Shown here: piece after piece, positions 1-10,058 of the stretch
How the letters are laid out: each line of letters begins with the position of its first letter
How positions within the stretch are numbered: position 1 is the first letter of the stretch
Assembly (NCBI GenBank): GCA_016712035.1
Contig: JADJRT010000007.1
Location: 124,001-188,000 of the forward strand
Reading direction: 5' to 3'
Source of the DNA: Flammeovirgaceae bacterium
GTDB lineage: Bacteria; Bacteroidota; Bacteroidia; Cytophagales; Cyclobacteriaceae
Length of the DNA: 64,000 nt
Program-made: the position numbers and the translations under genes
Notes under the pieces: model-generated
What the model was told of the DNA's origin: nothing
What the model saw: only the letters and a program-made list of their open reading frames with translations
Databases searched by the model: none

Positions 1-1
1 G

Positions 2-1621
2 CGGGTTGAAGACCGCACGTATATCTGCTGCAAACGAAAAGAAGATGCGGGACCTACAAACAATTGGGTAGAGCCGAAGCAAATGACGCAGACCTTGCAC
101 CCGCTGCTAAGCGGTTGCATGAAAGGGCGCACCATGTACGTAATTCCGTTTAGCATGGGGCCGGTTGGTTCTGATATTTCTCAAATCGGAATTGAGATTA
201 CCGACTCAGAATACGTGGTGGTCAACATGCACATCATGACACGCGTAGGCAAGCGGGTAATTGATGCCTTGGGGAATGATGGTGAATTTGTAAAATGTTT
301 ACATACGGTTGGCGCACCCTTGAAACCCGGAGCGCAAGATGCGAAGTGGCCCACCAATGCTACCACGAAATACATAGTCCACTATCCCGAAGATCGTTCA
401 ATCGTTTCTTATGGTTCGGGGTATGGCGGTAATGCGCTATTAGGTAAGAAATGTTTTGCGTTGCGCATTGCCTCAGTAATGGCTAAAGAAGAAAGCTGGC
501 TTGCCGAGCACATGTTATTAATGGGTGTTGAAAGCCCGGATGGACAGAAAAACTATTTAGCAGCCGCCTTCCCAAGTGCTTGCGGCAAAACAAATTTTGC
601 GATGCTTATTCCTCCAAAAGATTTAAATGGCTGGAAAGTAACTACGGTAGGCGATGACATTGCCTGGATAAAACCTGGCAAGGATGGAAAAATGTATGCA
701 ATCAACCCGGAAGCAGGCTACTTTGGTGTAGCCCCGGGCACCAATGAAAAAACAAATCCGAATGCAATGGCTACTATTGCTAAGAATACAATCTTTACGA
801 ACGTTGCCGTTACTGAAGACAATGATATTTGGTGGGAAGGGATGACTAAAGAACCACCTAAAAATTTGACGGATTGGCGCGGACAAAAATGGGATTCTAC
901 AGCAGGCAAACCAGCCGCACATCCCAACGCGCGATTTACGGCTCCTGCCCATCAATGTCCAAGCATTGATCCGGAATGGGAAAACCCGGAAGGGGTGTTG
1001 GTGAGTGCGTTTATTTTTGGAGGACGAAGAAGTACTACCATTCCATTGGTGTATCAAACAAGTAACTGGGCCTATGGCGTTTACTTAGCTGCAACTATGG
1101 GCTCTGAAACAACGGCCGCGGCCTTTGGTGAGGTAGGGAAGGTGCGCAGAGATCCGTTCGCTATGTTGCCTTTCTGCGGCTATCACATGGGCGATTACTT
1201 TAATCATTGGTTGCAGTTTGGTCGTAACCTGCAAGCACCACCACGCGTGTTTGGTGTAAATTGGTTTCGCAAAGATGCCGAAGGAAAATTCATTTGGCCC
1301 GGCTTTAGTGACAATATGCGTATCCTAAAATGGATTGTTCAAAAGATCAGAGGCGAATCGAATGCGGTAGAGAGCCCTATTGGTTGGATGCCGACTTACG
1401 ATGACATTGACTGGACGGGTTTGGATTTTACACCTGAGCAGTTTGAAGCGATTATGGATATCGACAGGGAAGAATGGAAAGCTGAGTTGCTGCAACATGC
1501 AGAGTTGTTTGAACGTATGTATGATAAACTTCCTAAAGAATTTATTTTCATGCGCGAGTTGTTACTCTCCAGCTTGTGGCGCTCACCAGCGAAGTGGCGG
1601 TTGGAGCCGGAGCGGTATTGA
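2..1621 (+). CDS. pckG: Phosphoenolpyruvate carboxykinase (GTP), 5'-truncated
   Basis: Converts oxaloacetate plus GTP to phosphoenolpyruvate, CO2 and GDP, the entry step of gluconeogenesis in the cytosol. The reading frame is open to the window edge, and the residues before the first ATG at 83 (RVEDRTYICC, then DAGPTNNWVEP) are conserved PEPCK sequence, so the real start lies outside the window. About 539 residues are visible of a family length near 600. Visible motifs are the kinase-1 loop FPSACGKTN with its active-site cysteine, kinase-2 VGDDIAWI, and GGRRSTTIPLV. These identify the GTP-dependent class, not the ATP-dependent PckA class. A strong terminator follows, so it ends a transcription unit. 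Nothing odd is seen in the visible part. Confidence 0.95.
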   Translation, partial: RVEDRTYICCKRKEDAGPTNNWVEPKQMTQTLHPLLSGCMKGRTMYVIPFSMGPVGSDISQIGIEITDSEYVVVNMHIMTRVGKRVIDALGNDGEFVKCLHTVGAPLKPGAQDAKWPTNATTKYIVHYPEDRSIVSYGSGYGGNALLGKKCFALRIASVMAKEESWLAEHMLLMGVESPDGQKNYLAAAFPSACGKTNFAMLIPPKDLNGWKVTTVGDDIAWIKPGKDGKMYAINPEAGYFGVAPGTNEKTNPNAMATIAKNTIFTNVAVTEDNDIWWEGMTKEPPKNLTDWRGQKWDSTAGKPAAHPNARFTAPAHQCPSIDPEWENPEGVLVSAFIFGGRRSTTIPLVYQTSNWAYGVYLAATMGSETTAAAFGEVGKVRRDPFAMLPFCGYHMGDYFNHWLQFGRNLQAPPRVFGVNWFRKDAEGKFIWPGFSDNMRILKWIVQKIRGESNAVESPIGWMPTYDDIDWTGLDFTPEQFEAIMDIDREEWKAELLQHAELFERMYDKLPKEFIFMRELLLSSLWRSPAKWRLEPERY

Positions 1622-1642
1622 TTATAGCACTTAACATCATCC

Positions 1643-1684
1643 AAGTTGTTGTGGGTTGTTTGACCCACAACAACTTCTTTTTTT
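1643..1684 (+). terminator. Rho-independent terminator of pckG
   Basis: A perfect 14-bp stem (1643-1656 with 1663-1676) closes a 6-nt loop and is followed by CTTTTTTT. It starts 21 nt after the pckG stop codon. Confidence 0.9.
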
Positions 1685-1869
1685 AGTCATTCCGGGCGAG
1701 TGAATTCGTTTTATGAGTATTAAAAATCTTAACGAGACTCGGAATCTTTTTTTTGCCATCAAATAGCCGTGTAAAATTTCTTAGATCGCGATTCTCTTTT
1801 AAACAAAAGTTTATAGTGACCGCGAAAGTAAAATAGAAGGATACATTGCATTACCATCCTGAACTTAAC

Positions 1870-2521
1870 ATGCGACTTGTCAGCTCAATAGTACTAATAG
1901 CGATCGGCATTTTTTCTGCCCATTTTTCGCTGTGTCAGGAAACGTGCGAATTAAAAAAGGATCAGAATAGGCATTAAAGTTTTTAGTTGTACTAGCACGA
2001 ATTCAAAATTTAATTCGATTAAAGCCTCGTTTGAAATAGAAGCCACTGCGCCTCAATTGGTGGCTATGGTAATGGACATCACGGGCTATACTAAATGGCA
2101 GTACAAGACTATAAATGCCTCTATCTTAAAATCAATTGGTCACCAGGAATTAATTTATTACGTTGAAATTCTTTCTCCCTGGCCCGTTAGTAACCGCGAT
2201 CTAGTTGTCCACCTAAGAATAGAACAAGATTCGATAACTAAAAAAATGCAATTTCATTGCCGGGGTATTCCTGATTATATCCCTGCGAAGGAAGGAGTCA
2301 TTCGCGTACCCATGTCCCGATCAACCTGGCATGTTGAACCAATTGCTAATAACAAATTAAAGATTGAATATACTATGGAGATCGATCCGAGTGGTTCGGT
2401 GCCAGCCTGGTTGATGAATAAGTTGGGCGCGGAAGGTCCTTATGAATCTTTCTTTGCACTTAAAAACTCAATTCTTTCCAGAAACTATTCAAAGGCAGAC
2501 GCCCCATTCATTCTTGAATGA
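1870..2521 (+). CDS. START-domain (lipid-binding) exported protein, one frameshift
   Basis: Predicted periplasmic START/SRPBCC-fold protein that would bind a hydrophobic ligand; the ligand is unknown. The ATG at 1870 opens a signal peptide (MRLVSSIVLIAIGIFSA, then HFSLCQ) followed by ELKKDQN. The frame is then broken by one extra A near 1969. Removing it continues as GIKVFSC and SKFNSIKASFEIEA, and then the long open frame with YTKWQYKT and WPVSNRDLVVHL, all typical of bacterial START proteins. The repaired product is about 216 residues. It converges on cysS with only 12 bp between the stop codons. No partner gene is obvious. Confidence 0.75.
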
Positions 2522-2533
2522 AAATTTTCACAA

Positions 2534-4039
2534 TTAATCAAACGAGTATGTCATCTCGCCATCTTTGCCATCCTTGATCTGGACCCCTAATTTCTTTAGA
2601 TCATCTCTGATCTTGTCTGAAAGTGAGAAGTTTTTATCGGTCTTAGCTTTCTTTCTCAAGTCAATAAGCAGACCTATGGTGCCAATCAAAATTTCATCAT
2701 TCTGCTCTTGCTCTTCTTTTAACCCTAATACCTGTTCAACAAACCCGAGAAATGTATTTTTAAAATCAGTAAACGTTTCGGGTGACAGGGTGGTCAGCTG
2801 AATAGCACCCGACTTTATATCATTAATTCGGGAAGACATTTCAAATAATACGGCAAGCGTTTTAGCTGTATTGAAATCATCGCTCATGGTACGATAGCAT
2901 TCTTTAACCAGGCGGGATAACTCAGCATCCACGGCAGCATTTGTTGTTGCTTTTCCGGAATGATCCATCATCTTGATCAATCCGACCGCATTGATTAATT
3001 TTTTATAACCTTTCTCCGCAGCTTGTAAAGCTTCATTCGAAAAATCGAGTGTGCTTGAATAATGAGATTGAAGCATGAAGAACCGTACAGCCATAGGTCC
3101 GTACCCACGATCAAGCAAACTATGTGTTCCGGCAAACAGTTCGCTGGGTAAAAACGAATTGCCGAGCGACTTACTCATTTTTTGACCGTTAACCGTAAGC
3201 ATGTTCGAATGGAGCCAATAATTTACCGGAGTTTTGCCAGTGGCAGCGGTACCTTGTGCAATTTCACATTCATGGTGGGGAAATTTAAGATCCATACCAC
3301 CACCATGGATATCAAAGGTCTCGCCCAGATATTTAGTACTCATGACTGTACATTCCAGATGCCAGCCCGGAAATCCTTCACCCCAAGGCGATGGCCAGCG
3401 CATGATATGATAAGGTGATGCCTTTTTCCACAAAGCAAAATCTATTTTCTCGCGCTTCTCATCCTGGTTGTCAAGTTCGCGCCCACTCTCCATAAGTTCC
3501 TCAATATTGCGTCCGGATAAAATTCCGTAATGATGATCTTGATTGTACTTGCGCACATTGAAATAAACTGACCCATTCGATTCGTAGGCTAATCCTTTAT
3601 CAAGTAGATTCTTTGTTATTTCAATTTGTTCAACAATGTGTCCGGTAGCACTGGGCTCAATGCTGGGCGGAAAAATATTAAACTGACGCATCACTTCATG
3701 AAACCCCTCGGTGTAGTGCTTCACTACTTCCATCGGTTCCAGTTGTTCTAGCCTTGCTTTTTTTGCTATTTTATCTTCCCCTTCATCCGCATCATTTTCC
3801 AGGTGTCCTACATCAGTAATATTGCGCACATAGCGGACCTTGTAGTCGAGAAATCGGAAATACCGTGAAACAATATCGAAGGTTAAAAACGTTCTTACAT
3901 TGCCCAGATGAACATTATTATAAACCGTTGGTCCACAAACATACATTCCTATAAAACCAGGATTTATAGATTTAAATACTTCTTTTTTTCCCGATAACGA
4001 ATTAGTTAATGAAACGGGATATCGCTCAAATTTCTTCAT
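2534..4039 (-). CDS. cysS: Cysteine--tRNA ligase
   Basis: Charges tRNA-Cys with cysteine in the cytosol. It is a class I synthetase of 501 residues, normal for Bacteroidota. The CGPTVYNNVHLGN segment contains the first zinc-ligand cysteine and the HIGH-type motif (HLGN). WHLECTVMS and FPHHECE supply the remaining zinc ligands, and GQKMSKSLGN is the KMSKS loop. The start MKKFERYPVSLTNS is the only sensible one. The gene is followed on the same strand by nothing close and lies downstream of the LacI-type regulator with a 33-bp gap, so co-transcription is possible but not implied by function. Confidence 0.97.
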   Translation of the reverse strand: MKKFERYPVSLTNSLSGKKEVFKSINPGFIGMYVCGPTVYNNVHLGNVRTFLTFDIVSRYFRFLDYKVRYVRNITDVGHLENDADEGEDKIAKKARLEQLEPMEVVKHYTEGFHEVMRQFNIFPPSIEPSATGHIVEQIEITKNLLDKGLAYESNGSVYFNVRKYNQDHHYGILSGRNIEELMESGRELDNQDEKREKIDFALWKKASPYHIMRWPSPWGEGFPGWHLECTVMSTKYLGETFDIHGGGMDLKFPHHECEIAQGTAATGKTPVNYWLHSNMLTVNGQKMSKSLGNSFLPSELFAGTHSLLDRGYGPMAVRFFMLQSHYSSTLDFSNEALQAAEKGYKKLINAVGLIKMMDHSGKATTNAAVDAELSRLVKECYRTMSDDFNTAKTLAVLFEMSSRINDIKSGAIQLTTLSPETFTDFKNTFLGFVEQVLGLKEEQEQNDEILIGTIGLLIDLRKKAKTDKNFSLSDKIRDDLKKLGVQIKDGKDGEMTYSFD

Positions 4040-4072
4040 AAAATAATCAAGCCTCGAAATTACGATAAATGA

Positions 4073-5161
4073 TCAAATCGAGATGCCCGATTGGTTCCCT
4101 TCGTGGGATAAATAAGTAGAAACATTTTGAGGTGTTATGATTTCTAATGGAAATAGATGGAGTGGGGGCGGCACTTTCTTAAAAATCAATTGATTGGCTA
4201 AGGTTTGGACTCCCAGTTTTGCCTGCCGCATAGGGTTCTGGTTTATAAGAAAATCTATAGTACCATTTTGGAGACACGTTAAATTCTCTCTTATTAAATC
4301 ATAACCAATTACCCTTATGTGAGCGGACGATTGTTTAATGAGTTGTGCCACTATGTGACCTTTGGATGTGCTGATAAATATGCCTGCAAGATTTTGTAAG
4401 GTTAAAACCTCTCTCAATTGAGGAATAAAGGTCTCGCTTTCGGGAGAACCCAATACAAAACTTTTTACAAGATGTCCTTGCTGTTTATGTTGTTGACTAA
4501 TGAAATTCTCAAAGCCATGTTCTTTTTCCTGAAGATGAACAGAGTTTCCTAAATCTTCATCGATATGTAAAATCGCAAAGGTACTGGGTTTAGTTAGTCC
4601 ATAAGAAATTAATTCGGCAGCCAGGCTACCACTTTTAAAAAGGTCCTGTCCGATAAAACTGAGAGCGCCCACTTCCTGTAATTGTGTATTTATAAGTATA
4701 AATGGAATTCGTGCTTCTTTTAATTTTTTAAAAAAAGGTTTCGAGCCAAAAGAAAATAAGGGTGCCACCAAAACGCCATCAGGTTTGGAATGAAATAATT
4801 TTAAGGAAGCTTCCAGGTAGGATTCCTTACTATGCATATCAAAGAAAAAAGGATCAACAGAGAAGTTGATTCCAAATTGAGCTAATTGAATCTCACCAAG
4901 TTTGATTCCATCATAGGATTGCTTCCAATAATCATCATTCGAATGATCGGGAAGAAGAGCGGCAATTTTGTAATTCTTGTTTTTTCCTAATGTTCGGGCA
5001 ATTAGATTAGGCTTATACTTTAATTTATCTAAGACCAGTTGTACTTTTTTGGCGGCCTCGTCAGAAACTTTACCGCGATTGTGTATTACCCGATCTACCG
5101 TGCCCTCCGAAACCCCGGCCTTTGTAGCAATATCCTTAATGCGAATGTTCTTGGGGTTCAT
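4073..5161 (-). CDS. LacI-family transcriptional regulator
   Basis: Sugar- or metabolite-responsive DNA-binding repressor/activator of 362 residues. Residues 6-30 (IRIKDIATKAGVSEGTVDRV) are the LacI helix-turn-helix, followed by the hinge helix region around DKLKYKPNLIARTL. The remainder is a periplasmic-binding-protein type 1 fold for the effector (LLPDHSNDDYW, GVLVAPLF, VIGYDLI). It is transcribed away from the lipoprotein-SusC-SusD operon that begins 460 bp upstream, and the shared intergenic region holds palindromes typical of LacI targets. I therefore infer that it controls that operon and itself. The effector is unknown. Confidence 0.9.
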   Translation of the reverse strand: MNPKNIRIKDIATKAGVSEGTVDRVIHNRGKVSDEAAKKVQLVLDKLKYKPNLIARTLGKNKNYKIAALLPDHSNDDYWKQSYDGIKLGEIQLAQFGINFSVDPFFFDMHSKESYLEASLKLFHSKPDGVLVAPLFSFGSKPFFKKLKEARIPFILINTQLQEVGALSFIGQDLFKSGSLAAELISYGLTKPSTFAILHIDEDLGNSVHLQEKEHGFENFISQQHKQQGHLVKSFVLGSPESETFIPQLREVLTLQNLAGIFISTSKGHIVAQLIKQSSAHIRVIGYDLIRENLTCLQNGTIDFLINQNPMRQAKLGVQTLANQLIFKKVPPPLHLFPLEIITPQNVSTYLSHEGNQSGISI

Positions 5162-5223
5162 GATGTACAGCTGTGGTGATTCGAAGCCGGAATTCTAAAT
5201 TATAGATTTTTTTGAAATGTTTC

Positions 5224-5260
5224 TGTGTGCGCACACACTTGGCCATGTGTGCGACCACAT
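5224..5260. promoter_or_regulatory. Candidate operator: two adjacent palindromes
   Basis: TGTGTGCGCACACA at 5224-5237 is a perfect 14-bp palindrome. Eight bases later ATGTGTGCGACCACAT (5245-5260) is an imperfect palindrome sharing the GTGTGCG core. They lie about 63 bp upstream of the LacI-family start, a natural position for autoregulation. Assignment to this regulator is inference. Confidence 0.45.
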
Positions 5261-5328
5261 CAAAACCCGTCACTAATGGTTGTTAGGACCATAAGTTAGG
5301 GGTAAAATATAGCATTTATAAGTTTAGA

Positions 5329-5350
5329 AATCGATTGCGGAATCGATTGC
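5329..5350. promoter_or_regulatory. Candidate LacI-type operators (tandem AATCGATTGC)
   Basis: AATCGATTGC occurs at 5329-5338 and again at 5341-5350, a 12-bp period. Each has the self-complementary core AATCGATT with a central CG, as LacI-family operators usually have. The pair lies about 80 bp upstream of the possible SusCD promoter. Confidence 0.45.
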
Positions 5351-5429
5351 AAAACTATTTCTTTACATTTTGATGACAAAAAGAATGATTAATGATATTT
5401 TGAATTGAATTTCAATATCAAAATGACGT

Positions 5430-5460
5430 TTTGTGAATACTTTCTTGACCTATATAAAAT
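5430..5460 (+). promoter_or_regulatory. Possible promoter of the lipoprotein-SusC-SusD operon
   Basis: TTTG at 5430-5433 is followed after 19 nt by TATAAAAT at 5453-5460. The upstream box and spacing fit Bacteroidota promoters, but the downstream box is not TAnnTTTG, so this is tentative. Confidence 0.25.
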
Positions 5461-5620
5461 TCTTACCCTAACAATTAACCCAATTTAATTATGGCGAAAC
5501 TCTACAAACAAAACTGTCAGATGCTCTTACGAAAATCTGTTCTTCCATTCTCCAGAATGGAGGTAAAGACGATCTTCCTAACAAATCGATTGATCCCACT
5601 AACCAAATGAATTAATTAGT

Positions 5621-6909
5621 ATGAAAATTAGCTTAAAATTATTCTCGATACTCGCTGTTTACCTGCTAGTGAGCAGTTGCAGTGATGAAGAAGTATCAGC
5701 ACCACCCGCATCAACTATAACGGTTAATGCTACATCGGGTTTGGTGGGCGATACAGAATTTACCTTTACCATTTCCTCTGCCGATGCCTCTGCTATTACA
5801 ATCCTACCCAAAGGAGAAGAAAACACAGGCAAGGCTGGTATTTTGGTTAGCAAGTCTCAGTTTTCCGGAGGCTCCACAGCAACTGTGAAATACAAGTATG
5901 ACGAACCAGGTGTCTTTAGTCCGGTTGTGGTTACCACAAATTATTCCTTGGATGGGAAAAGTGTTAAGCGTACAGTTTCTTCGCCTGTTACAGTTACCAT
6001 TACAAGTAATAAGAATGAGATTTCTGAATTCTCTATTGGTGACTATGAGTCTGAAGATATCGATCAGGGTGCCGGAACAATCCTTGTAAAGGTACCCTTC
6101 GATCCATACGGAAAGGCAGGTGGTTTAACAGCCGTTAAGGCTACTTTCTCAGCGGCTGCCTTCAGTGCTGTAACAGTAGGCGGAACGGTTCAAAAAGTGG
6201 CGAAACAGCGAATGATTTTAGCACGCCTAAAGTTTATACGGTTACAGCCCAGAATGGCACAGCCAAAACGTATACCGTAACTCTTCAGGTTGCCCCAGTC
6301 GAAACAGACAATACAGTTAAATCTTTTGGAGCCAAATCTGTTAGTAAATCAAATGATGGTAAAGAATTAGCCGCATCGGTTGACAATGCAACTAAAAAGA
6401 TTGTTATCTATGATACTTTGGATACTCCTTCTACTTTATTTGATTCACTACGGGTTAATTATGAGTTAGAGGGCGAGTTTGCAGTAATGAACTATGGTAC
6501 AGCTGAATTGGAGCAGGATAGCCTTTTGAATATGACAACTTCAAAAGCAGTGACGGTTAAAGCACAAGATGCCTCAACAGGTGCCTATACCGTTCATGCT
6601 GTTGCAGCGCCTAAATTGATGCTAAGTTTCGGAGGCTTAAATCCTACTGTATCTGGAAAGAATACAAATTTCGATATTTCTTTACTTGTACTGGATGGAA
6701 CAACAATTACAAGTTTGGCAACTACGTCATCTACCATGTTGCCAGCAGGTGTTACCGTTACCGGAATTAAGGCGGATGGGGTTGCCTTTACAACAGGCAA
6801 TAATGTTGATTTCACCGAACCGGTTGAATTTGAATTAACCGTCAATGATACGAACATAGGTGTTACCTATACAGTCATATATACCGCAACAGTAACTGTG
6901 TTACCATAA
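5621..6909 (+). CDS. Surface lipoprotein with Ig-like repeats, upstream of SusC; one frameshift
   Basis: Exported lipoprotein: MKISLKLFSILAVYLLVSSC ends in a lipobox. The body is made of beta-rich repeats with alternating Thr/Val strands (YTVTAQNGTAKTYTV, later YTVHAVAAP), similar to the cadherin-like or DUF5018-type domains seen in SusE-like proteins. The frame shifts near 6190: one A is missing from the run in GTTCAAAAAG, and restoring it gives SGETANDFSTPKVYTV, the expected repeat motif. The repaired length is about 429 residues. It lies 17 bp before susC, so it probably starts the operon and serves as a surface glycan- or ligand-binding accessory. The ligand is unknown. Confidence 0.7.
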
Positions 6910-6926
6910 CCTAATAGAAGCTAATT

Positions 6927-9900
6927 ATGAAAAAAATATTTTTAAAATCTTATTTAACCCTCGCCTTCATGGCTCTGGCGTCCTTTGCTTTTGCTCAGGA
7001 CAGAGTGGTGTCAGGAACGGTTCGGGATGAAAGCGGTTCACCAATGCCAGGTGTAAACGTGATGGTAAGCGGTACAACAACAGGTACTGTTTCTGACACT
7101 TCGGGTAAGTATACTTTATCAGTAGGCTCAGGAACTAAACTCTTATTTTCGTTCATCGGGTACTTATCGCAGGAAGTTGAAGTGGGATCAAGTACTGTAG
7201 TAGATGTAGGCATGAAAGTAGATGTTACTGAACTTTCAGAAATTGTTGTAACAGGATATGCTTCGCAAGAGAAAAAGGATCTTACAGGTTCGGTAGGTAC
7301 TGTGAAAATGGCTGACCTGGTACAGGTACCAAGCAGCAACGTTACCAATCAATTGCAAGGTCGTGTTGCGGGTGTAACCGTAAGTGGTGATGGTCGACCA
7401 GGACAACCAGCGAAAGTGCGGATCAGAGGTTTTGGTTCTTTCCAGAACAATGACCCGCTTTATATTGTTGATGGAGTACCGACTCAGGATATATCGACAA
7501 TTAACCCGAATGATGTAGAATCAATGTCTGTGTTAAAGGATGCCGGTGCCGCTTCAATCTATGGTTCAAGAGCATCGAATGGTGTAATTATCATGACAAC
7601 TAAGAAAGGCACAAATAGCGGTATTAAAGTTGGGTATGATGCTTATTGGGGTCAACAAGATCCTGGAAAGAAGCCTGAATATCTTTTGAATGCACAGGAA
7701 TATGCCGATTTGCAATGGTTGGTTTATAAGAATGATGGAACTGACGAAACTCACCCTTTCTATGGACAATCGACTAATCCAAATCCTACTTTACCAACCT
7801 GGGCCGATGATACAGATTGGTGGGGAAAAATTACCCGAAAGGCAATTATCCAAAACCATGATTTATCTTTATCCGGTGGTAACGAAAATGCTAAGTTTTT
7901 TGCTGGAGTAAACTATTTCAAACAGGATGGTATTGTAATTACTAACTTTTCTGAAAGGGTATCGGCAAGGGTAAACTCAGAATTTAAGATTAAGAATATC
8001 GTTACTATCGGTCAGAATTTGACTATTTCAGGTCGTAGCGGCAACGGAGTTGATGGCAACGGTAGCGAGGGTAGCCCACTATCACGGGTACATCAGAACC
8101 AGCCTATCATACCCGCTATTATAACAGAAGATATTCAAGGAACCTCCAGATTATTTGTACCCGGGGAATATGGCGGAACAGGTATTGCTCCGCGTTTAGG
8201 TACCGGGCCAAACACGTATGCGGATTTGATTCGTGGTAGTGATGACCGGGATCAGGATGTTCGGGTTTTGGGAAGCATGTTCATTGATGTTAAAATCACA
8301 GATTACTTGAACTTCAGATCTACTTTTGGTGGAACTTTTAAGAATAGATATAGAACAGATTGGGCTGGTAAAACCTATGAACGCTCAGAGAATGTGGCTA
8401 CATCAGCGTATACTGAACAAGCTTATTTCGAAAGCGATTGGGTTTGGACAAACTCGCTTACTTTTAATAAGACTTTTGGCGATCATAAAATATTAGGTGT
8501 ACTGGGTTATGAATCTGTTAAATATGGTATTGGAAGAAACGTAAGTGCTTCACGCGCTAACTATTTCTCGGATGCCTTCTCCTTCAGAACCGTAAGCAAT
8601 GGAGCACAGGTTACCGGTGCTAACTCAGGGTATAATACCCCAACAACACTGGCATCCATGTTTCTACGTGCTGATTATGGTTTTAAAGACAAGTATTTGT
8701 TAAGTGCCACCGTACGTAGAGATGGTTCTAGCCGCTTCGGTGCAGACGAGCGTTTTGGTACGTTCCCTTCGGTTTCCGCAGGTTGGAGAATTAGCGAAGA
8801 AGGCTTCTTAGCAGGAGTTGAATTCCTTTCTGATTTGAAGATTCGTGGTGGTTACGGAACTATGGGTAACCAGTTGGCAATTTCACCGGTTAACCAATTC
8901 TACTTGTATGGTGGGGCAATCGGTGATGCCAATTATGCCATCAATGGTTCAACCAGCTCATCCAGCCAAGGATTCAGACCAACCCGTATAGGTAACCCAG
9001 ATGCTAAGTGGGAAACTAACGTTACGACTAACATCGGATTCGATGCCGGATTGTTCGATAACAAATTGCAAGTAACCATTGACTGGTATAGCAAGCTAAC
9101 TCAGGACTTGCTCTATAACCCAGCGCTTCCTGGTACCTCCGGAGCAGCCTCTCAGCCATTTATCAATATTGCTGAAATGAAGAATACCGGTATTGACCTT
9201 CAGCTTGGCTATAGAAAAATTGTTTCTTCTGACTTATCGTTCGATGCAACGCTTACCCTTACTTCGTATAACAATGAGATCCTGAAGATTGCTGACGGAA
9301 TTGATTTTTTCAGTGCCGGTGGTTCTCGTATTGGTTCTTTTAGTAGAAATGCGGTGGGTCGTTCAGTATCTGAATTCTACGGATTTAATGTTATCGGATT
9401 ATTCCAATCTGATGCTGATGTATCAAGCTCTCCTGTTCAGGATGGCGCTGAACCCGGCTTCTTCAAGTATCAGGATTTGAATGGCGATAATCAGATAACC
9501 CCCGATGATCGTTCTTATATTGGAAATCCTAACCCGGATTTTACGTATGGTTTAAATCTGGGTGCAACCTATAAGAGTTTTGATGTCTCTTTATTCTTCT
9601 ACGGTTCGCAGGGTAATGAAATCTTCAATTACAATAAGTGGTGGTTAGATTTCTGGCCTTCCTTCCAAAATCAGAAGAGCAAGAATGCACTCTATAATAG
9701 CTGGACACCGGAAAGAACAAGTGCATCAACCCCTAAGGCATCCAACAAGTCGAATTTCTCTAACAACACGCAATCGACAAGCTACTATGTAGAAGATGGT
9801 TCTTTCTTTAGATTGAAGAACCTTCAAATCGGTTATACTTTACCAAGTAACGTGATAGGCAAAGTTGGCTTAACCAGAGCACGTGTGTATGTGCAAGGCT

Positions 9901-10037
9901 TGAACTTGTTCACAATAAGTGGATATGATGGTCTTGATCCTGATTTGAATACCAATGATGATACTTTCTTTGGTGTTGATGAAGGAGCTTATCCTTTGGT
10001 GAAGCAGTATGTAATAGGTTTGAATATTGGGTTTTAA
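6927..10037 (+). CDS. SusC/RagA-family TonB-dependent outer-membrane transporter
   Basis: Outer-membrane barrel that imports oligosaccharides or other large nutrients using TonB energy. It is 1036 residues and intact. MKKIFLKSYLTLAFMALASF is the signal peptide, cleaved after FAQ. A carboxypeptidase-regulatory-like domain follows (VSGTVRDESGSPMPGVNVMV). The plug then contains GYASQEKKDLTGSVGTV and the SusC signature GSRASNGVIIMTTKKG. The rest is beta barrel, ending in VKQYVIGLNIGF. The SusD partner follows 21 bp downstream. Substrate cannot be told from sequence; the neighbouring LacI regulator suggests a sugar. Confidence 0.95.
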   Translation: MKKIFLKSYLTLAFMALASFAFAQDRVVSGTVRDESGSPMPGVNVMVSGTTTGTVSDTSGKYTLSVGSGTKLLFSFIGYLSQEVEVGSSTVVDVGMKVDVTELSEIVVTGYASQEKKDLTGSVGTVKMADLVQVPSSNVTNQLQGRVAGVTVSGDGRPGQPAKVRIRGFGSFQNNDPLYIVDGVPTQDISTINPNDVESMSVLKDAGAASIYGSRASNGVIIMTTKKGTNSGIKVGYDAYWGQQDPGKKPEYLLNAQEYADLQWLVYKNDGTDETHPFYGQSTNPNPTLPTWADDTDWWGKITRKAIIQNHDLSLSGGNENAKFFAGVNYFKQDGIVITNFSERVSARVNSEFKIKNIVTIGQNLTISGRSGNGVDGNGSEGSPLSRVHQNQPIIPAIITEDIQGTSRLFVPGEYGGTGIAPRLGTGPNTYADLIRGSDDRDQDVRVLGSMFIDVKITDYLNFRSTFGGTFKNRYRTDWAGKTYERSENVATSAYTEQAYFESDWVWTNSLTFNKTFGDHKILGVLGYESVKYGIGRNVSASRANYFSDAFSFRTVSNGAQVTGANSGYNTPTTLASMFLRADYGFKDKYLLSATVRRDGSSRFGADERFGTFPSVSAGWRISEEGFLAGVEFLSDLKIRGGYGTMGNQLAISPVNQFYLYGGAIGDANYAINGSTSSSSQGFRPTRIGNPDAKWETNVTTNIGFDAGLFDNKLQVTIDWYSKLTQDLLYNPALPGTSGAASQPFINIAEMKNTGIDLQLGYRKIVSSDLSFDATLTLTSYNNEILKIADGIDFFSAGGSRIGSFSRNAVGRSVSEFYGFNVIGLFQSDADVSSSPVQDGAEPGFFKYQDLNGDNQITPDDRSYIGNPNPDFTYGLNLGATYKSFDVSLFFYGSQGNEIFNYNKWWLDFWPSFQNQKSKNALYNSWTPERTSASTPKASNKSNFSNNTQSTSYYVEDGSFFRLKNLQIGYTLPSNVIGKVGLTRARVYVQGLNLFTISGYDGLDPDLNTNDDTFFGVDEGAYPLVKQYVIGLNIGF

Positions 10038-10058
10038 TAGGATATAATTAATAAAACG

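Larger units (their letters stand above)
5162..5620. other. 459-bp divergent regulatory region between LacI gene and SusCD operon
   Basis: No convincing gene. It contains the palindrome pair at 5224-5260, the repeated AATCGATTGC sites at 5329-5350, a possible promoter at 5430-5460, and a leader of about 155 nt before the lipoprotein gene. The leader has a small hairpin (TCCATTC at 5544-5550 with GAATGGA at 5555-5561) and a third AATCGATT core near 5585. A 39-codon ORF at 5491-5610 has no recognisable features. Confidence 0.6.

Noticed and set aside
5491..5610. 39-codon ORF upstream of the SusCD operon lipoprotein
   Set aside because: No recognisable motif or His/Trp-type codon run, and it overlaps the operon leader. 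Probably chance.
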